DNA from: Inia geoffrensis
Lineage: Eukaryota > Chordata > Mammalia > Artiodactyla > Iniidae
DNA: 64,000 nucleotides
Assembly: GCA_036417435.1 (NCBI GenBank)
Contig: CM070903.1
Coordinates: 54,970,001-55,034,000 of the forward strand
Direction of reading: 5' to 3'
The notes beneath the pieces were generated by a model. That model was not told where the DNA came from, did no database searches, and saw nothing but the letters and a program-made list of their open reading frames with translations. This document shows, piece after piece, positions 46,855 through 58,740 of this stretch (within the stretch, counting starts at the first letter, position 1; each line of letters begins with the position of its first letter). The translations under genes were made by a program, and so were the position numbers.

Positions 46855-47010
46855 AAGTGACAGATGGTAATTAAACTTACTGTGCTGACCATTTCACAAA
46901 TGTTGAATTGCTATGTTGTACATCTGAAACTAATATAATATTGTATGTCAATTATGCCTCAATAATAAATAAAAATTAATTTAGAAACTAAAAAAAAAAA
47001 AAAAAAAAGC
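46855..47010 (+). mobile_element. Old L1 3' end, severely truncated
   Basis: TGGTAATTAAACTTACTGTG, CTGACCATTTCACAAATGTT, GTTGTACATCTGAAACTAAT and ATATTGTATGTCAATTATGC, then an A tail: the classic 3' terminus of old L1s. Confidence 0.8.
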
Positions 47011-47714
47011 TAGAACATTCCTCACTTACCTAACTCTTATCAGTTAGGGAAATGGAAGGAAAGAGAGTTAATGTTCTCTAGTTCCCATGTAAAAGATAAT
47101 GAACACCCACTACACAGTTACAGAATTAAAGGTTCATTGACTTAGCCATACTATAATCTTTAAAACAGCCAGAAAAGAAAATCATATAAGGACAAAAGTC
47201 TGAGGCTGTGAAATAAAACTGGAAATTCTGCAGTTTATTTGCTTTGTGCCTGTGTGGTTTCTACCTTCCACTGACTCCAGAGCCATTACAATTAGCATCT
47301 CCCAGGGACGACTGGAGATAGAGTAGGCAGGGGGAGTTAGGTTAATGAGGCAGTGTAGAGGAAGGCAATCCTGTGGACTCCTGGTCATCAGGATACACAG
47401 GTCTTTAACCTGTAATCAGGTAGACACAGTTAGAAGTACTCTCAAAATTCCCTTTCACCCCTGGATTGCAGGTTGTAATATTCAGTTATTATAGAAAATG
47501 GTGACCAAGTTCAACTTAAATTCTGGGACTTCCCTTAAAAGTTTACTAACAGTACCTTCTTCCTTTGGTAGCAGTATAGTCAGCAGCTCTCTATTAAGGA
47601 GACTAAGGGCTGTCACTGCAAATAGCCAGGTTTCCTGGTCATGTTTATGTCTCCACTGTGGACATCACACAAGACATTTAACTTAGTTAACCAAAAGTAT
47701 TTCTTAACCCCCCA
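47011..47714. other. Intergenic DNA, nothing recognised
   Basis: Unique sequence. Short ORFs show no protein resemblance. Confidence 0.4.
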
Positions 47715-47960
47715 AAGTGCAGAGGTATGGCCAAGTGGGTAGAGCTTTGAAGTCAGTCAGATCAATATGTAAATCTTAGTCATGTAAGCTTGAAATGTAT
47801 AAGACTCAGCCTCAGTCAGCCTTAATATGCTCATTATTTAAATGGATATAGTCCCTGACAAGGTAGTTTTGAAGATTCATGATAATATACTTAAAGTGAT
47901 TAGATTGTCTGGCACAGAGTCAGTTTTCAACAAAGCATAGCTGCTACTATTATCAAAGTT
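47715..47960 (+). repeat. MIR SINE
   Basis: GTGGGTAGAGCTTTGAAGTC, ATGCTCATTATTTAAATGGA, GAAGATTCATGATAATATAC and TTGTCTGGCACAGAGTCAG follow MIR in order. Confidence 0.75.
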
Positions 47961-48124
47961 GTTAATCATTGGAATGGTAATACCAAAATTGGCTGTAATT
48001 TTATTTTCACTAGGTTTTCTTTTTTTAATGAAAAGAGAGCTCCAAATGTGTGTTTACATGAACTTATTCTAGAGATTCAGGCATTCACGCAACAATCACC
48101 TCTCAGTTCTCTTTTCATAATTAA

Positions 48125-48430
48125 TGGACTCAAGGAACATTAACTCAGTTCCTACTATGTGCCAAGTCCCATGAGTCTAGGGTCTAGGGAAGATACAAAA
48201 ATAAATATAATATAGACTTCACTCTAGAGAATATGTAAAGAATAATTTCAAGAAGAGAATAAGCATCATAAAAGAGGCATAAACAAAATATTATAGACTC
48301 CAGAGTACATGGCTCTTCTGTGTGAAGGAATTGGGAAACCATCATGGAAGAGGTGGTATTTGATCTGGGCCTTACGGTAAGCACAGAATTTAGATATGCA
48401 GAGATTGAGGAGGAGGTAGACAAATGAGTG
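48125..48430 (+). repeat. Copy of the unassigned ancient repeat
   Basis: TCAGTTCCTACTATGTGCC, AAGTCCCATGAGTCTAGGGT, GGGAAGATACAAAAATAAAT, then CATCATGGAAGAGGTGGTAT and TTTGATCTGGGCCTTACGG. Further sequence of this kind (GGTCTAGAGATAGGAACAT, CAGTAGGTCAGGAGGAG) lies at 49140-49260, after an unrelated 360-bp stretch. Confidence 0.5.
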
Positions 48431-49368
48431 GATGATTCATGAATGATTCATTCATTTCAAAATCTTCCCCTTGTTCAAATTCCTGGAGATTAGCCTTTGT
48501 GGTGCCTACACTCTAGTGATGGCAGGCAAAGCCATACGAAAGTGAGGTGACATGAGCAAGTTCATGATGGCCTAAGGGAAGAGTGGCTGTTAATAAATTT
48601 ACAACAAAATCTTGGAAAGTTTCAAATGCCGAGGTAAAATATTTGGACTTTATTCAAGTCTTTTGGAAAGAAATTTCAAAAACATTAACCCCGTATTAAA
48701 GTTAAAAGCTAGAGGTCTTGCTGAAAGTACAAACTGACTGAAAAATCGCTCTTAAAAGATAAACCGAGGCATACTGAAAATTTCTAGTTTATTTGAGCAA
48801 AAACTGATGGGAATCAGGCAGCCCCAAACTGAAAGTGGTCATGAGAACTCCACCAAGAGAAGCCAGGAAAAAGACATACAGAGAAAGTGTGGAAGCAAAG
48901 AAAGGAAATTATTGATTGGTTAAAGCTAATGCCTAGTTGGCTCTTTGTGACTGGTTATCCTCAGAGTTTTGATTTCCTAACCTTGACGCATTGACAGCCT
49001 TAGAGGTCAGTTTGCTTACAGGCCACCAGGGCATTAGAGCCATAGTCTGTGGACTCCTTGCTTAATTAATTTATCAACATGCATATTGTTAAGACTCGTT
49101 GAATGGCATCTAAAATTCTTTCTGTGTTTGAAATGCATCAGAAGGAAGGAGGTCTAGAGATAGGAACATAACAGAGAGAGGGCTATTTCAGTAGGTCAGG
49201 AGGAGATAATGAGCACATAAATTGAGGCAGAAGAGACAAATGGGAGACATTGTGATGGTGCTAATGACTCTCTGTAACTCTGTCCTACCTCCTACCAATA
49301 TGGAGAACTTGGTCAAATAAAAAAATTCAAATCCATATCTCTCTCAATATTTTCACTTACAGATACGT
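48431..49368. other. Intergenic DNA, partly old repeat
   Basis: Positions 48765-49120 (CTAGTTTATTTGAGCAAAAA, GGGAATCAGGCAGCCCCAAA) look LTR-like, but I cannot assign the family. Confidence 0.3.
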
Positions 49369-49383
49369 AAACATTTCAATTTT

Positions 49384-49701
49384 AAAATATTTTTCTTTCT
49401 TTATTTATTTAGTTTTGGCTGTGTTGGGTCTTCATTGCTGTGCATGGGCTTTCTCTAGTTGTGGTGGGCAGGGGCTACTCTTTGTTGCGGTGCGCGGGCT
49501 TCTCATTGCGGTGGCTTCTCTTGTTGCAGAGCTTGGGCTCTAGGCGTACGGGCTTCAGTAGTTGTGGCACGTGGGCTCAGTAGTTGTGGCGCACAGGCTT
49601 AGTTGCTCCGCGGCATGTGGGATCTTCCTGGACCAGGGCTTGAGCCCATGTCCCCTGCATTGGCAGGCAGATTCTTAACCACTGTGACACAAGGGAACTC
49701 C
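49384..49701 (-). mobile_element. CHR SINE, long form, reverse
   Basis: Starts on the tail side with TTTATTTATTTAG and TTGGCTGTGTTGGGTCTTC, has two TAGTTGTGG units and CCGCGGCATGTGGGATCTTC, and ends in the head GTGACACAAGGGAACTCC. The perfect 14-bp TSD AACATTTCAATTTT is at 49370-49383 and 49702-49715. Confidence 0.95.
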
Positions 49702-49715
49702 AACATTTCAATTTT

Positions 49716-50224
49716 TAAATCATACAAGAAATAAATAGCAAGGTGATTGAAAACTCAGTTAATGTGGCAGACTCTAATGCAAGCCAAACGTGTATCAAAG
49801 AGCTGCCTCCCAAACTATGCATTCTTTTCCATTCCAACATTGTCCTGTCTGTCTGCCTCTATGCTACCTGTGTCCTCCTCAAGAATTTTCAGTTAATTCC
49901 TCCCTTAAAGTCTAAATCCGTTGTCAAGTACCGAACCCCCTCATGGCTGCAACCAGCAAGGCATATCTAGCTAACTTTCAATCTGGCCCATTTTTGTGTG
50001 ATGACACTTTCTTGAAGTGACTAATATTATCTCTATGTGTGATAGAGCCCTATGTGTGACTTTTCATTATAAAAATATCCACTGGGTACATAACATTATT
50101 CAAGAAAACATGAAAGCTTACAGAACAAGTAAACAGCTGAAAGGGCAGCACAAGATAAATGTTTCCTAATAAAGACATGGGAATATTTCATTACCTACGA
50201 AGAGCAGAGAGATATATAAGCTTA
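49716..50224. other. Unique DNA between an inverted SINE pair
   Basis: A 75-codon ORF at 49743-49970 has a hydrophobic middle but resembles no known protein, and I do not call it a gene. Confidence 0.4.
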
Positions 50225-50240
50225 AAAAATACTATGAGAG

Positions 50241-50594
50241 GGACTTCCCTGGTTGCACAGCCGTTAAGAAGCCGCCTGCCAATGCAGGGGACATGTGTCC
50301 GAGCCCTGGTCCGGAAAGATCCCACATGGCGCAGAGCAACTAAGCCTGTGTGCCACAACTACTGAGCCTGCGCTCTAGAGCCCACGAGCCACCACTACTG
50401 AGCCCGTGTGCCACAACTACTGAAGCCTGTATGCCTAGAGCCCGTGCTTCGCAACAAGAGAAGCCACCACAATGAGAAGCCCATGCACTGCAACAAAGAG
50501 TAGCCCCTGCTTGCCACAAGTAGAGAAAGCCTGCATGCAGCAATGAAGACCCAACGCAGCCAAAAATAAATAAATAAATAAATTTATTTTAAAA
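50241..50594 (+). mobile_element. CHR SINE, long form with three body units
   Basis: Starts GGACTTCCCTGGTTGCACAG, with three CCACAACTACTGA-type units and an (AAAT)n tail. The 16-bp TSD is AAAAATACTATGAGAG at 50225-50240 and AAAAATACCATGAGAG at 50595-50610 (one mismatch). It is opposite in orientation to the copy at 49384. Confidence 0.95.
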
Positions 50595-50849
50595 AAAAAT
50601 ACCATGAGAGACATACTCACACACAACTATAGATAAATATATTAATAGAGATATAAAATTTATCATAGTCCCATTCCCCCAATGACTGCTTATTTCCACC
50701 CCATTCCCACTCTATTATTATCCAGTTATAAAATCAGGGATGTGGGAAGCCCACTTAACCTTTCTTTTTCCATAATCTCCCATACCTAATTATTAAAAAT
50801 GTTCTGGCTCTATTCTACTAACTAAATTTCTCTTGCCTGTATCTAATTT

Positions 50850-51250
50850 CAACTAATGGTTATTTTCCCCTTTTCATATAGGATAAAAGTGCAAACTCCT
50901 TATGATGGAATAAAGGCCATTCAATTTAGCTACATTATATATAGAATAATACATTATTATAGCCTTATCTCCTATTCTTCTTCCTTATGCACCCTTGCAC
51001 AAGTTGTTCCCTCTGTTTGGAAAGGCTCCTTCCACTGCGGGTGAACACCAACAAGAAGGTTCAAGAATCATCTCCTCGGTGAAGCCTCTGATGCTCCCTA
51101 CTGCCCAGGCATAAAGCACTTATTACTAACCCTACATCCCTGCTGCCCAAGCATAAAGCATTTATTACTTACCTTAAATATTTTCTATAGCTTACCTGTC
51201 CCTACCACTAGACTTAATGAAATTCTTGAAATCAGAGAGGTCTGTCTCAT
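50850..51250 (+). repeat. L2 LINE 3' fragment
   Basis: TGCACCCTTGCACAAGTTGT, TCCCTCTGTTTGGAAAGGC, AAGAATCATCTCCTCGGTGA, AGCCTCTGATGCTCCCTACT and AGACTTAATGAAATTCTTG follow L2. A short internal duplication (GCATAAAGCACTTATTACT and GCATAAAGCATTTATTACT) lies at about 51110 and 51152. Confidence 0.65.
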
Positions 51251-52629
51251 CCATCGCAGTGAAAAATCAAAATCATGTACCGCACACGCATACACAAACA
51301 CACACAGTTTAGAGTCAACATTAACATGACTTTACTATTCAACTATCTCCATTAGCATAACTACAATTTCAAGAGACTCCTGCCCAGGAAGATAACATTG
51401 CAAGTAATGATACTGTTCCTACCAGGAATTTCTCTAAAATCTATCAACTCAACAGAAAATATCAACCAACAGTTCATGCACTAAGACTCTTTCAATAATA
51501 TATGTAGATGAAATAAATACATGTATTATGTATGGAGGAGAGTTATTACTGAATAAAATGTACAAATGAATTACAGTCCTACTCATTCTTTCTCTACAGT
51601 GTCTGGTGATTCTTCCCACTTCTCAAAGGGGACCACTTTACTAAGCTAATGAAAAGGAGGAAATATTCACATTTTCTGAGCTCTGTACAGAGATATTTTC
51701 CAGATAAATCTGATAGAAACAAAGGCATGACCAACAGATATCATCAGTCAAGTCCTATACTTGAGTCTACGCAGCTATTAGCAACATGGGAATTGTTGGT
51801 GACTTTTAATATAATGAAATTTGTTAGCACAAGAAATAAGTATATACATACTAAGTGGCTTAATATACATGTTAGTATTCACCAGGCTTCTATTTTCCAT
51901 CTCCTTTTTTCCTTTAACTCATTCATTTTACCTAATCTCACACCCTTTTCCTACCTCTAAGAATCTCTCTTCCCTCTAGAAATCATGAACCACCATCAGC
52001 AAAGTCACCTAATGTGTCTTCAACTTTTTGTCTAGGTAGGCTCTTTCCCTTCTTGCTTTAACCAAAACTTGGCAGTGCCCTGAGAACACCACTGACCCTT
52101 GATCCTCCTCTCATACTCTATCTTGGGTTCCTTAGACATGGCTGATTCCAGGTCTAGGAAGAAAAAAAAATGCACAAGATGATCCTGGAATATCTGTCAA
52201 ACATATAACAATGAAAGTATAAAAGCCCACCAGGGTCATTTCAAAAGAACTCAAGAGCTAACTTAAAGAGGTTCCCAGTGGTCAAAGGTGGGAAAATTTG
52301 GGCATCACTAAGAATAATTCCTACAACAAATATGTTTTAATCATGAACTCATAATTACACTAAAAATAATAATATTTGGTCAACATTGGAGGATGCTAAG
52401 GAATTATCTCACTATTTTAAATACTGATAAGAAATAATCATGCTTTTACATGAACTATACCACTGGTGTACCAAAAATTACATGAGAGAAATTTCTGTTT
52501 CTAAAAACATTCTAAGGGATTTCCAGTCTCAGTCATGCATGATAAAGTAGCTGGTATTGAACGAAGCCTTCTGCCAAGAACAACTATAAAAGCTGGATGA
52601 CATACGTAAATCAACTGTTTGAAGGCACA
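51251..52629. other. Intergenic DNA, nothing recognised
   Basis: The 103-codon ORF at 51649-51960 is AT-rich and without recognisable domains. I do not call it a gene. Confidence 0.4.
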
Positions 52630-52631
52630 GG

Positions 52632-52661
52632 CAAAAAAAAACAAAAACAAAAACAAAAACA
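52632..52661 (+). repeat. (CAAAAA)n simple repeat
   Basis: Four to five A-rich units each separated by C. The surrounding sequence may be part of an old L1 5' region. Confidence 0.8.
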
Positions 52662-52947
52662 GAATAGGCAGGACTCAGTCTCTGAGAGAAAGGAAGCACA
52701 TATAGTGAGGTCTATATTCACGCTATGGCTTTTTTCTGAGGGCATTTTTCTAATTGTAATGTAGGGAATATAGCTAAGACAGAAAGGCACAGTCTTACCG
52801 GACTGAGGGGAAAGAGGTCTGAGCTCAGGACTGCCATTGTGTCTTGGAATTGAGCATCACAATCCCAGACAGGAAAGGAATTGATAGAAGGATCCAAAAA
52901 TCTGCATTCAACTTCCCTTCAACTCATGTTAATGCCTCATGTGGTAA

Positions 52948-53063
<116 letters not shown>

Positions 53064-53149
53064 CAGATGGCAACACTGGCACAAATGGTGGCCGGTAGGT
53101 AGATGGAATTAAACTGTTGAAGTGTTCTCTTATATTGGTCAGTAACTGG

Positions 53150-54430
53150 TAAAGTTACTAATTTAAAGTAGACCACAATAAGATATGGATGTATATTGTA
53201 ATTACATGGAAAACATCAAAAAGAATAATTTTTACAGTGTACAACCAAAAAATCCTATAGAGGGCAAATAGAGTAATGAACAATACCTGATTAATCTAAA
53301 GTAATTCAAGAAAGGAAAAATGAAGAATCAAAGAACAGATGGGATATATAGAAAACAAATAATATGTTAGTAGACGTAAACCAAACTGTTTTTCAGTCAG
53401 TTTGGGCTGCTATAAGAAAATACCATAGGCTGGATGGCTTATAAACAACAGAAACTTATTTTTCACAGTTCTGAAGGCTAGACGCCCAAGATTAGGGTGC
53501 TAGCATGCTTGAGTTCTGGTGAGAGCCTTCTCCCAGGTTGCAGACCTAATTTCTTGTTGCATCCTCACATGGCAGAGAGCAGAAAGGGGAAGCAAGCTCC
53601 CCTTCTAAAGGCACTAATCCCATTCATGAAGGCTCTGCTATCACGACATCATCTAATCCTAATTACCTCCCAAAGCCTCCACCTCCTAATATCATCACAT
53701 TAAGAGGTGGGGTTTCAACATATGATTTTTAGGGGGAAACATTCGCTCCATAACAACAACTATATCAGTAGTTATACAAGATGTAAATAGAACAAAGACT
53801 TCAATTAAAAGACAAAGACTGTCGGACTGAATTTAAAACAAACAATTAATATCCAGCTATATGATGTTTAGAAAAGACAAACTTTAAATATAAGAACACA
53901 GAAGCCTTAAAAATAAAAAGAATGGAAATATATATCGTATGCAAAAACTGAACAAAATAAAGCTGGTACAGCTTTAATAATACCAAGCAAAGTAGACTTT
54001 AAGCATTACTAAAAATAGAGTGATATTTCAAAATGATAAAGGAGTCCATTAAACAAGAAAATAAAATATTCCTAAATTCGTGTCACCTAATATTTAAAGG
54101 CAAAAGAGACAAATCCACAATCATTCCTGGAAATGTTATAATAGCTGACAGAATAATCAGCAATAATATAGTCACTACAGCCAACAACTGCAAAGTACAC
54201 ATTTTTTTTTTTCAAATGCAGTTAGACGTTTGCCAAAATAGACCAAAGCAAATGTTAATAAATTTTAAAGAATTGAAATCAGAGTATGTTTTCTGACTGG
54301 AGTGGAATTAAACTAAAGAATAGTGCCATAAAGATAACTAGAAAAATTCCTAAATGTTCGAAAATTAAGCAATGCACTTCTAAATAATTGTATGAATAAG
54401 AGAAAAAAATTGCAATAGAAATAACACAAG
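53150..54430 (+). mobile_element. Old L1 ORF2 endonuclease region split by an MLT1 LTR
   Basis: Left part (53150-53394) includes GATCAAAG-like and CTAAAGTAATTCAAGAAAGG text. After the LTR, L1 resumes with TCAATTAAAAGACAAAGACT, AAGACAAACTTTAAATATAA, AAAGAGACAAATCCACAATC, TAATAGCTGACAGAATAATC, AAAGAATTGAAATCAGAGTA, GTGGAATTAAACTAAAGAAT and AATGCACTTCTAAATAATTG. Highly decayed. Confidence 0.7.
53395..53755 (-). mobile_element. MLT1-type MaLR solo LTR inside L1
   Basis: The reverse MLT1 pattern is very clear: GGGCTGCTATAAGAAAATAC, TGGATGGCTTATAAACAACA, CACAGTTCTGAAGGCTAGAC, GCATCCTCACATGGCAGAGA, CACTAATCCCATTCATGAAG, CCTCCACCTCCTAATATCAT, GGTTTCAACATATGATTTTT and a final GCTCCATAACA. The ORF across it is spurious. 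Confidence 0.85.
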
Positions 54431-54639
54431 CTCTTACAAAGTCACTTTCATAAGTTGATTTGCTTTTGAATTACTCATTTCATAAAACAGCTTTTGGAAA
54501 ACATTAGAGGAAGCTTATGAGCTTACTCCACTTCTCCAATCTAAAATAGACATTTTTCCAACTACAGTTCCAGCAGTCACTGGACTTATGTTTGTAAAGA
54601 ACTGTGAAGGGTCAGAGATTTTATTGTACTTGCTACCTA

Positions 54640-55440
54640 ACAAGTTAGGCTACCACAGTTTTAAGGGTACTAGTCAAAGACATGAGACCCCTGGGTCAGA
54701 GCCAATGGACTTTATTACTCAGAGCACAGTGAGAGCATGAGCTTCAAACTTACATTGGGGGCTTCCCTGGTGGCGCAGTGGTTGGGAGTCCGCCTGCCGA
54801 TGCAGGGGCCGCAGGTTCGTGCCCTGGTCCGGGAGGATCCCACATGCCGCGGAGCGGCTGGGCCCGTGAGCCATGGCCACTGAGCCTGCGCGTCTGGAGC
54901 CTGTGCTCCGCAACGGGAGAGGCCACAGCAGTGAGAGGCCCGCGTACCACAAAAAAAAAATAAAAAACTTACATTGGTTCCCTGCCTCCCAAATCCCATG
55001 AGGGTGATAAGGAGCATCTCAGGTGCATGCAGCTCACTAAAGCGACCAACTCCCTGGTGTGTTCCAAACGGAAGGGCTCCTGGTATTCAGGACTTTATGC
55101 TACAATCAGGAAAGTATCAGGCAAACTGAGACAAGTTTATCACCTGGTGCACACACAGTTTGTATCACAGCCCAGATGCCCTGACCTTAGGAAACACCAA
55201 ACTTTTAAAGGAAACTGCCAGCAAATTTGCCCAACCTTTGCTCCAGAAAGAGACATTATCTTTATTATCTTGGACAACAAACAAATCTGCCCTTTGCCTC
55301 AGAGAGAGACACTATCCTTATCTTTTAAAACTGTTTGCCATACAAACATACTTAAAAAGATATTCTAGAACAGAAGCTGCCAATGTATCTGCTCAGATGT
55401 GCAGAAATGCAAGAGATCTGAAGGAAATTGTCTCCCAATA
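54640..55440 (-). mobile_element. LTR-like element interrupted by a CHR SINE
   Basis: CAGAGCCAATGGACTTTATT is the reverse of a poly(A) signal near the LTR's R region (AATAAAGTCC on the minus strand). The sequence continues after the SINE (GGTTCCCTGCCTCCC, GGTGCATGCAGCTCACT, CACCTGGTGCACACACAGTT, CCCAGATGCCCTGACC). This layout suggests an endogenous retrovirus LTR on the minus strand. The 113- and 93-codon ORFs overlap in different frames and are not genes. Confidence 0.45.
54759..54964 (+). mobile_element. CHR SINE, short form
   Basis: Head GGCTTCCCTGGTGGCGCAG, B-box-like GGTTCGTGCCC, body ending GCGTACCAC and an A tail. The perfect 13-bp TSD AAACTTACATTGG is at 54746-54758 and 54965-54977. 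CpG content is high, so the copy is young. Confidence 0.95.
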
Positions 55441-56221
55441 ATATTCCTATAAAATTACAGTGCAACTATACTATAATCATCTCTGTACTAATCTATATCT
55501 TGGCTTTGAAAATGGAAAGTCCATGCTCTTCCATACTATGGTCAAGTTTCCTTTGTTAAGAACCTAATATAAAATGTTTGCTCACTGTTTTTTTGATTGG
55601 AAGCTTGTGATAAAGGCACCTAAGTATACTGAAAAAGATGACCTATTTCTTAAGTTGCTATTTTATCTCAGTAGCAAAGATTTAATAATAAAGAAAAAGA
55701 GACACTTGTTTCTACTGTTTCCATTATCCAAGGATATACTTACTACATCCACTTCTTGGCATCTACCAAAGGACATCAGGGCCAAGAAAAAGGCAAGAGA
55801 ATTTAGGAGTAGGGAGAAGTAAATCAGAAAAAAAAAAAACAATAACAAACAAAGAACAAACACAACAATTAAAAAATGAAACAAAACGGTGTCCCTTTTG
55901 GTGAATGAAGTTATGCTAGGAGATTTAACTAACCTGGACTTTATTGAGATATGTGCAGTCAATTTCCCTGAACTTCAAGGGTCTATAGGTTCTAGTGACT
56001 CATATTAACTGTAACAATCTAAATTTCTGGTTGCTTCCCCAAACAGGAGAATTTCTGGGAGTTCCTAGGGGATGTTTCGCAAGCACTCACCAAGTCTTTC
56101 CTCACTCCACCATTTACCACTAGCACCCACTGTGTACCACCAGGTTTGTGGGACACTAGGGCCTCCCACCACCACTGAGACCTGAGTCCCACAAGATACA
56201 AAGCTTCACTGATTCTGCTAC
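55441..56221. other. Intergenic DNA, nothing recognised
   Basis: AT-rich unique sequence with an A-rich patch at 55829-55885. Confidence 0.4.
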
Positions 56222-56700
56222 TGCATTAGTTTTCTCTCACTGCATAGCAAATCACTGTAAATGTAGTGACTTAAAATAACACAAATAAATTCTCTCACAC
56301 TTCTGTGTCAGAAGTCTGGGTGGGCTCAACTGGCTTCTCTGATTAGAGTCTCACAAGGCTGAAATCAAGGTGTTCCCTGGTCTGGGCTTTTATCTGGAGG
56401 CCCTAGGAAATAATCTGCTTCCAAACTCATTCAGATCATTGGCCAAACATGGACTGAGGTCAGTGTGTCTTTGCCAGCTGTCAGAAAGGGGCTACGCTTA
56501 CGCTCCTTAAGGCTACCTGCATTCCTTAATACAAGGCCCCCTTCATCTTCAATCCAGCAACAGTGCGTCAAATCTCCTCGTGCTTTGAATCTCTGACTTC
56601 CTTGTGTGCTCCTACCTACAAAAGAGGGCTTACCTGATAGGATCAGTCCCAGCTGGGTAATCTTCATACTTTAAGGTCAACTAACTTGGAACTTCAGTTA
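56222..56700 (-). mobile_element. Old MLT1-type LTR, reverse
   Basis: CATTAGTTTTCTCTCACTGC, AGTGACTTAAAATAACACAA, GAAGTCTGGGTGGGCTCAAC, CTCACAAGGCTGAAATCAAG, TGCATTCCTTAATACAAGGC and CTTCATCTTCAATCCAGC follow the reverse pattern of older MaLR LTRs. Confidence 0.6.
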
Positions 56701-58589
56701 CATCTGCAAAATCCCTTCAAAGATGTACCTAAATAACTGTTTGGATAGGTAACCATGAGTCAGAAGCCCTGGGGTGGGGTTGGGGGAAAGCAGCTTTAGA
56801 CTCATGTCCACCACACTTACGGCGTGGAGAAGAGCCTCTCTCACATCTGCGTCTGTTTTAGAGACCTCCAGTGAAGCACTGTTTGTGCATCTATACTTGA
56901 GAGTTTTTAGAAAATCAGATCTTTCAGGGTTTAAATACAGACCCATTGCTCACCACAGGATTTAAACCTCCATCCAATAGCGTCTTGCCTACTAGCCAAA
57001 CGAAAGTGAAAGTTTTGATGCTGTATTCAGAATTAATCATCCATCCAGACAACTAAGGCCTTGTTACAGGGTCAAAGTCTCCTGTTTTAGGACACATACT
57101 TTCTTAGATATCTCCTCAGTTCATCAGAAAAAGAAGTCTTTTCGGGAGATGGCCCTACCAGTACACCAGGCATGTTCAGACATGTCTGAATTCCAGTCGA
57201 GTCTGCAGCCTGTTCACCTGCTACATTTACGTACTATTGATATGGGATCTCCGAGCTTTGTGTCAGTCAGAACACTGAGCATGCTGAGCTGCTGCTCTCT
57301 GTGGAGCCGAGACAGAATGTTTCTTGATGAGCAACTAAATGCATGACCTGTTTGAGACAAACAGGGATTTATGCTTTGCTAGCTTACATGCTTCCTCAAA
57401 GGACAAGCCTCAGAGTTTTTGTGCTTGGAAAGGGTAAGGGCAAAGCAACAGTTAACCAAACACAGTTCCAGAAAGGATAGGTAGAAAATCATCAGTGTTG
57501 TTTCTGCAAAAAGATGTGCTGGTCCAGAATCAAGTACTCTAAGTATAGAACAGAGAACAGCAGAATCAAAGCAAGGCTGGAGTCAGCATTAAGGGAAGAA
57601 ATGCATGTGTCCTCTACTTTCACTTTTTTTCTGTCCACTTTGCTCTCAACACACAGACAGCCCAAATGTGAACTCTGGCTGAAGGAAGCAGACAGAAATG
57701 TAAGGGGGTGGAGTTAAAGGCCACCAACCAATCTTTCACTTTTTTCAACTTTGCTTAATGGGTGTCAGGTACAATCATCCTTGACAGAAAGTAACTCCAA
57801 AAAGCAGGACAGAGCAAAAGTGCCCAAGCTATACATAATGTCTGTCACTTTCTTTCAAAGTCTAAGATTCATATAATTCTGTTAATTGTCTATTTTACAG
57901 CAACAACGAAACATCTTGTGTCTTGACTTCAGAAAAAATATGGGAAAAGAGCAAAAGTGGATTGGTCCATTTGTTATGTGTGTTTAGGAAGTTGTTTTAT
58001 TAAACCAACCAGTCAACACAATTGATAAAATGAACCAACAAAGGCAATGGGGAATTTAATCTCAGAATTTTATTTTCCTTTTATGAATCTCAAGATTATT
58101 CATGTGGGAGAAAATGCAGATAAAGAAAGACACCTTCCAGGTTTATAGTATACTCACCCCCAAAAGTAATAAAGAGCTCTGAACAAGAACCAGGTTGTGT
58201 GTTTATGCCCAATCCAGAAAAAAAAAGATAAAATCTGCTGAGATTTTGCTTCTAACTCCATGGCTTCAAATGAGAAAAAAGATAAAATAAAATAGATTGA
58301 TAGGTTGGCAAAAGGAAAGGCTATTTATTGTCTGTGTATAATTAGGTAATAAATGGACTTTCACAAGAAAGTTCAAATCAAATCTAAATTATTGATAGAC
58401 AAGAATACACAAATCCTTTCAGTCTTTATACTTAGTTACAGTTCCAAAAATGTATGCAAGTATTATAATTCAGGTAAAATTAGAAATAATAACGTAAATC
58501 ACTTAAATCCTCTGTTAAACATAGATAAAGATATAAATGGTACTATAAAGTATGATTTCTGGAAACTACAACGAGATCTTTGGAATGTG
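56701..58589. other. Intergenic DNA, nothing recognised
   Basis: Mixed unique sequence. Several short ORFs on both strands have no recognisable products. Confidence 0.4.
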
Positions 58590-58740
58590 ATGGTAAATGT
58601 TGGGCCTTGAAGTCAAGTAGACTCAAGTTTGATGCTTAATTCTGCCCCTTTTTGCCTGTGTGGCTATAAGCAATTTTCTCAGTTCTTCTGAGCCTCAGTT
58701 TCTTTAACTATAAAGTATAAATAACACCTTTCTTGTTTTT
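58590..58740 (+). repeat. MIR SINE
   Basis: GGGCCTTGAAGTCAAGTAGA, CTGTGTGGCTATAAGCAATT, GAGCCTCAGTTTCTTTAACT and ATAAAGTATAAATAACACC follow MIR. Confidence 0.75.
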
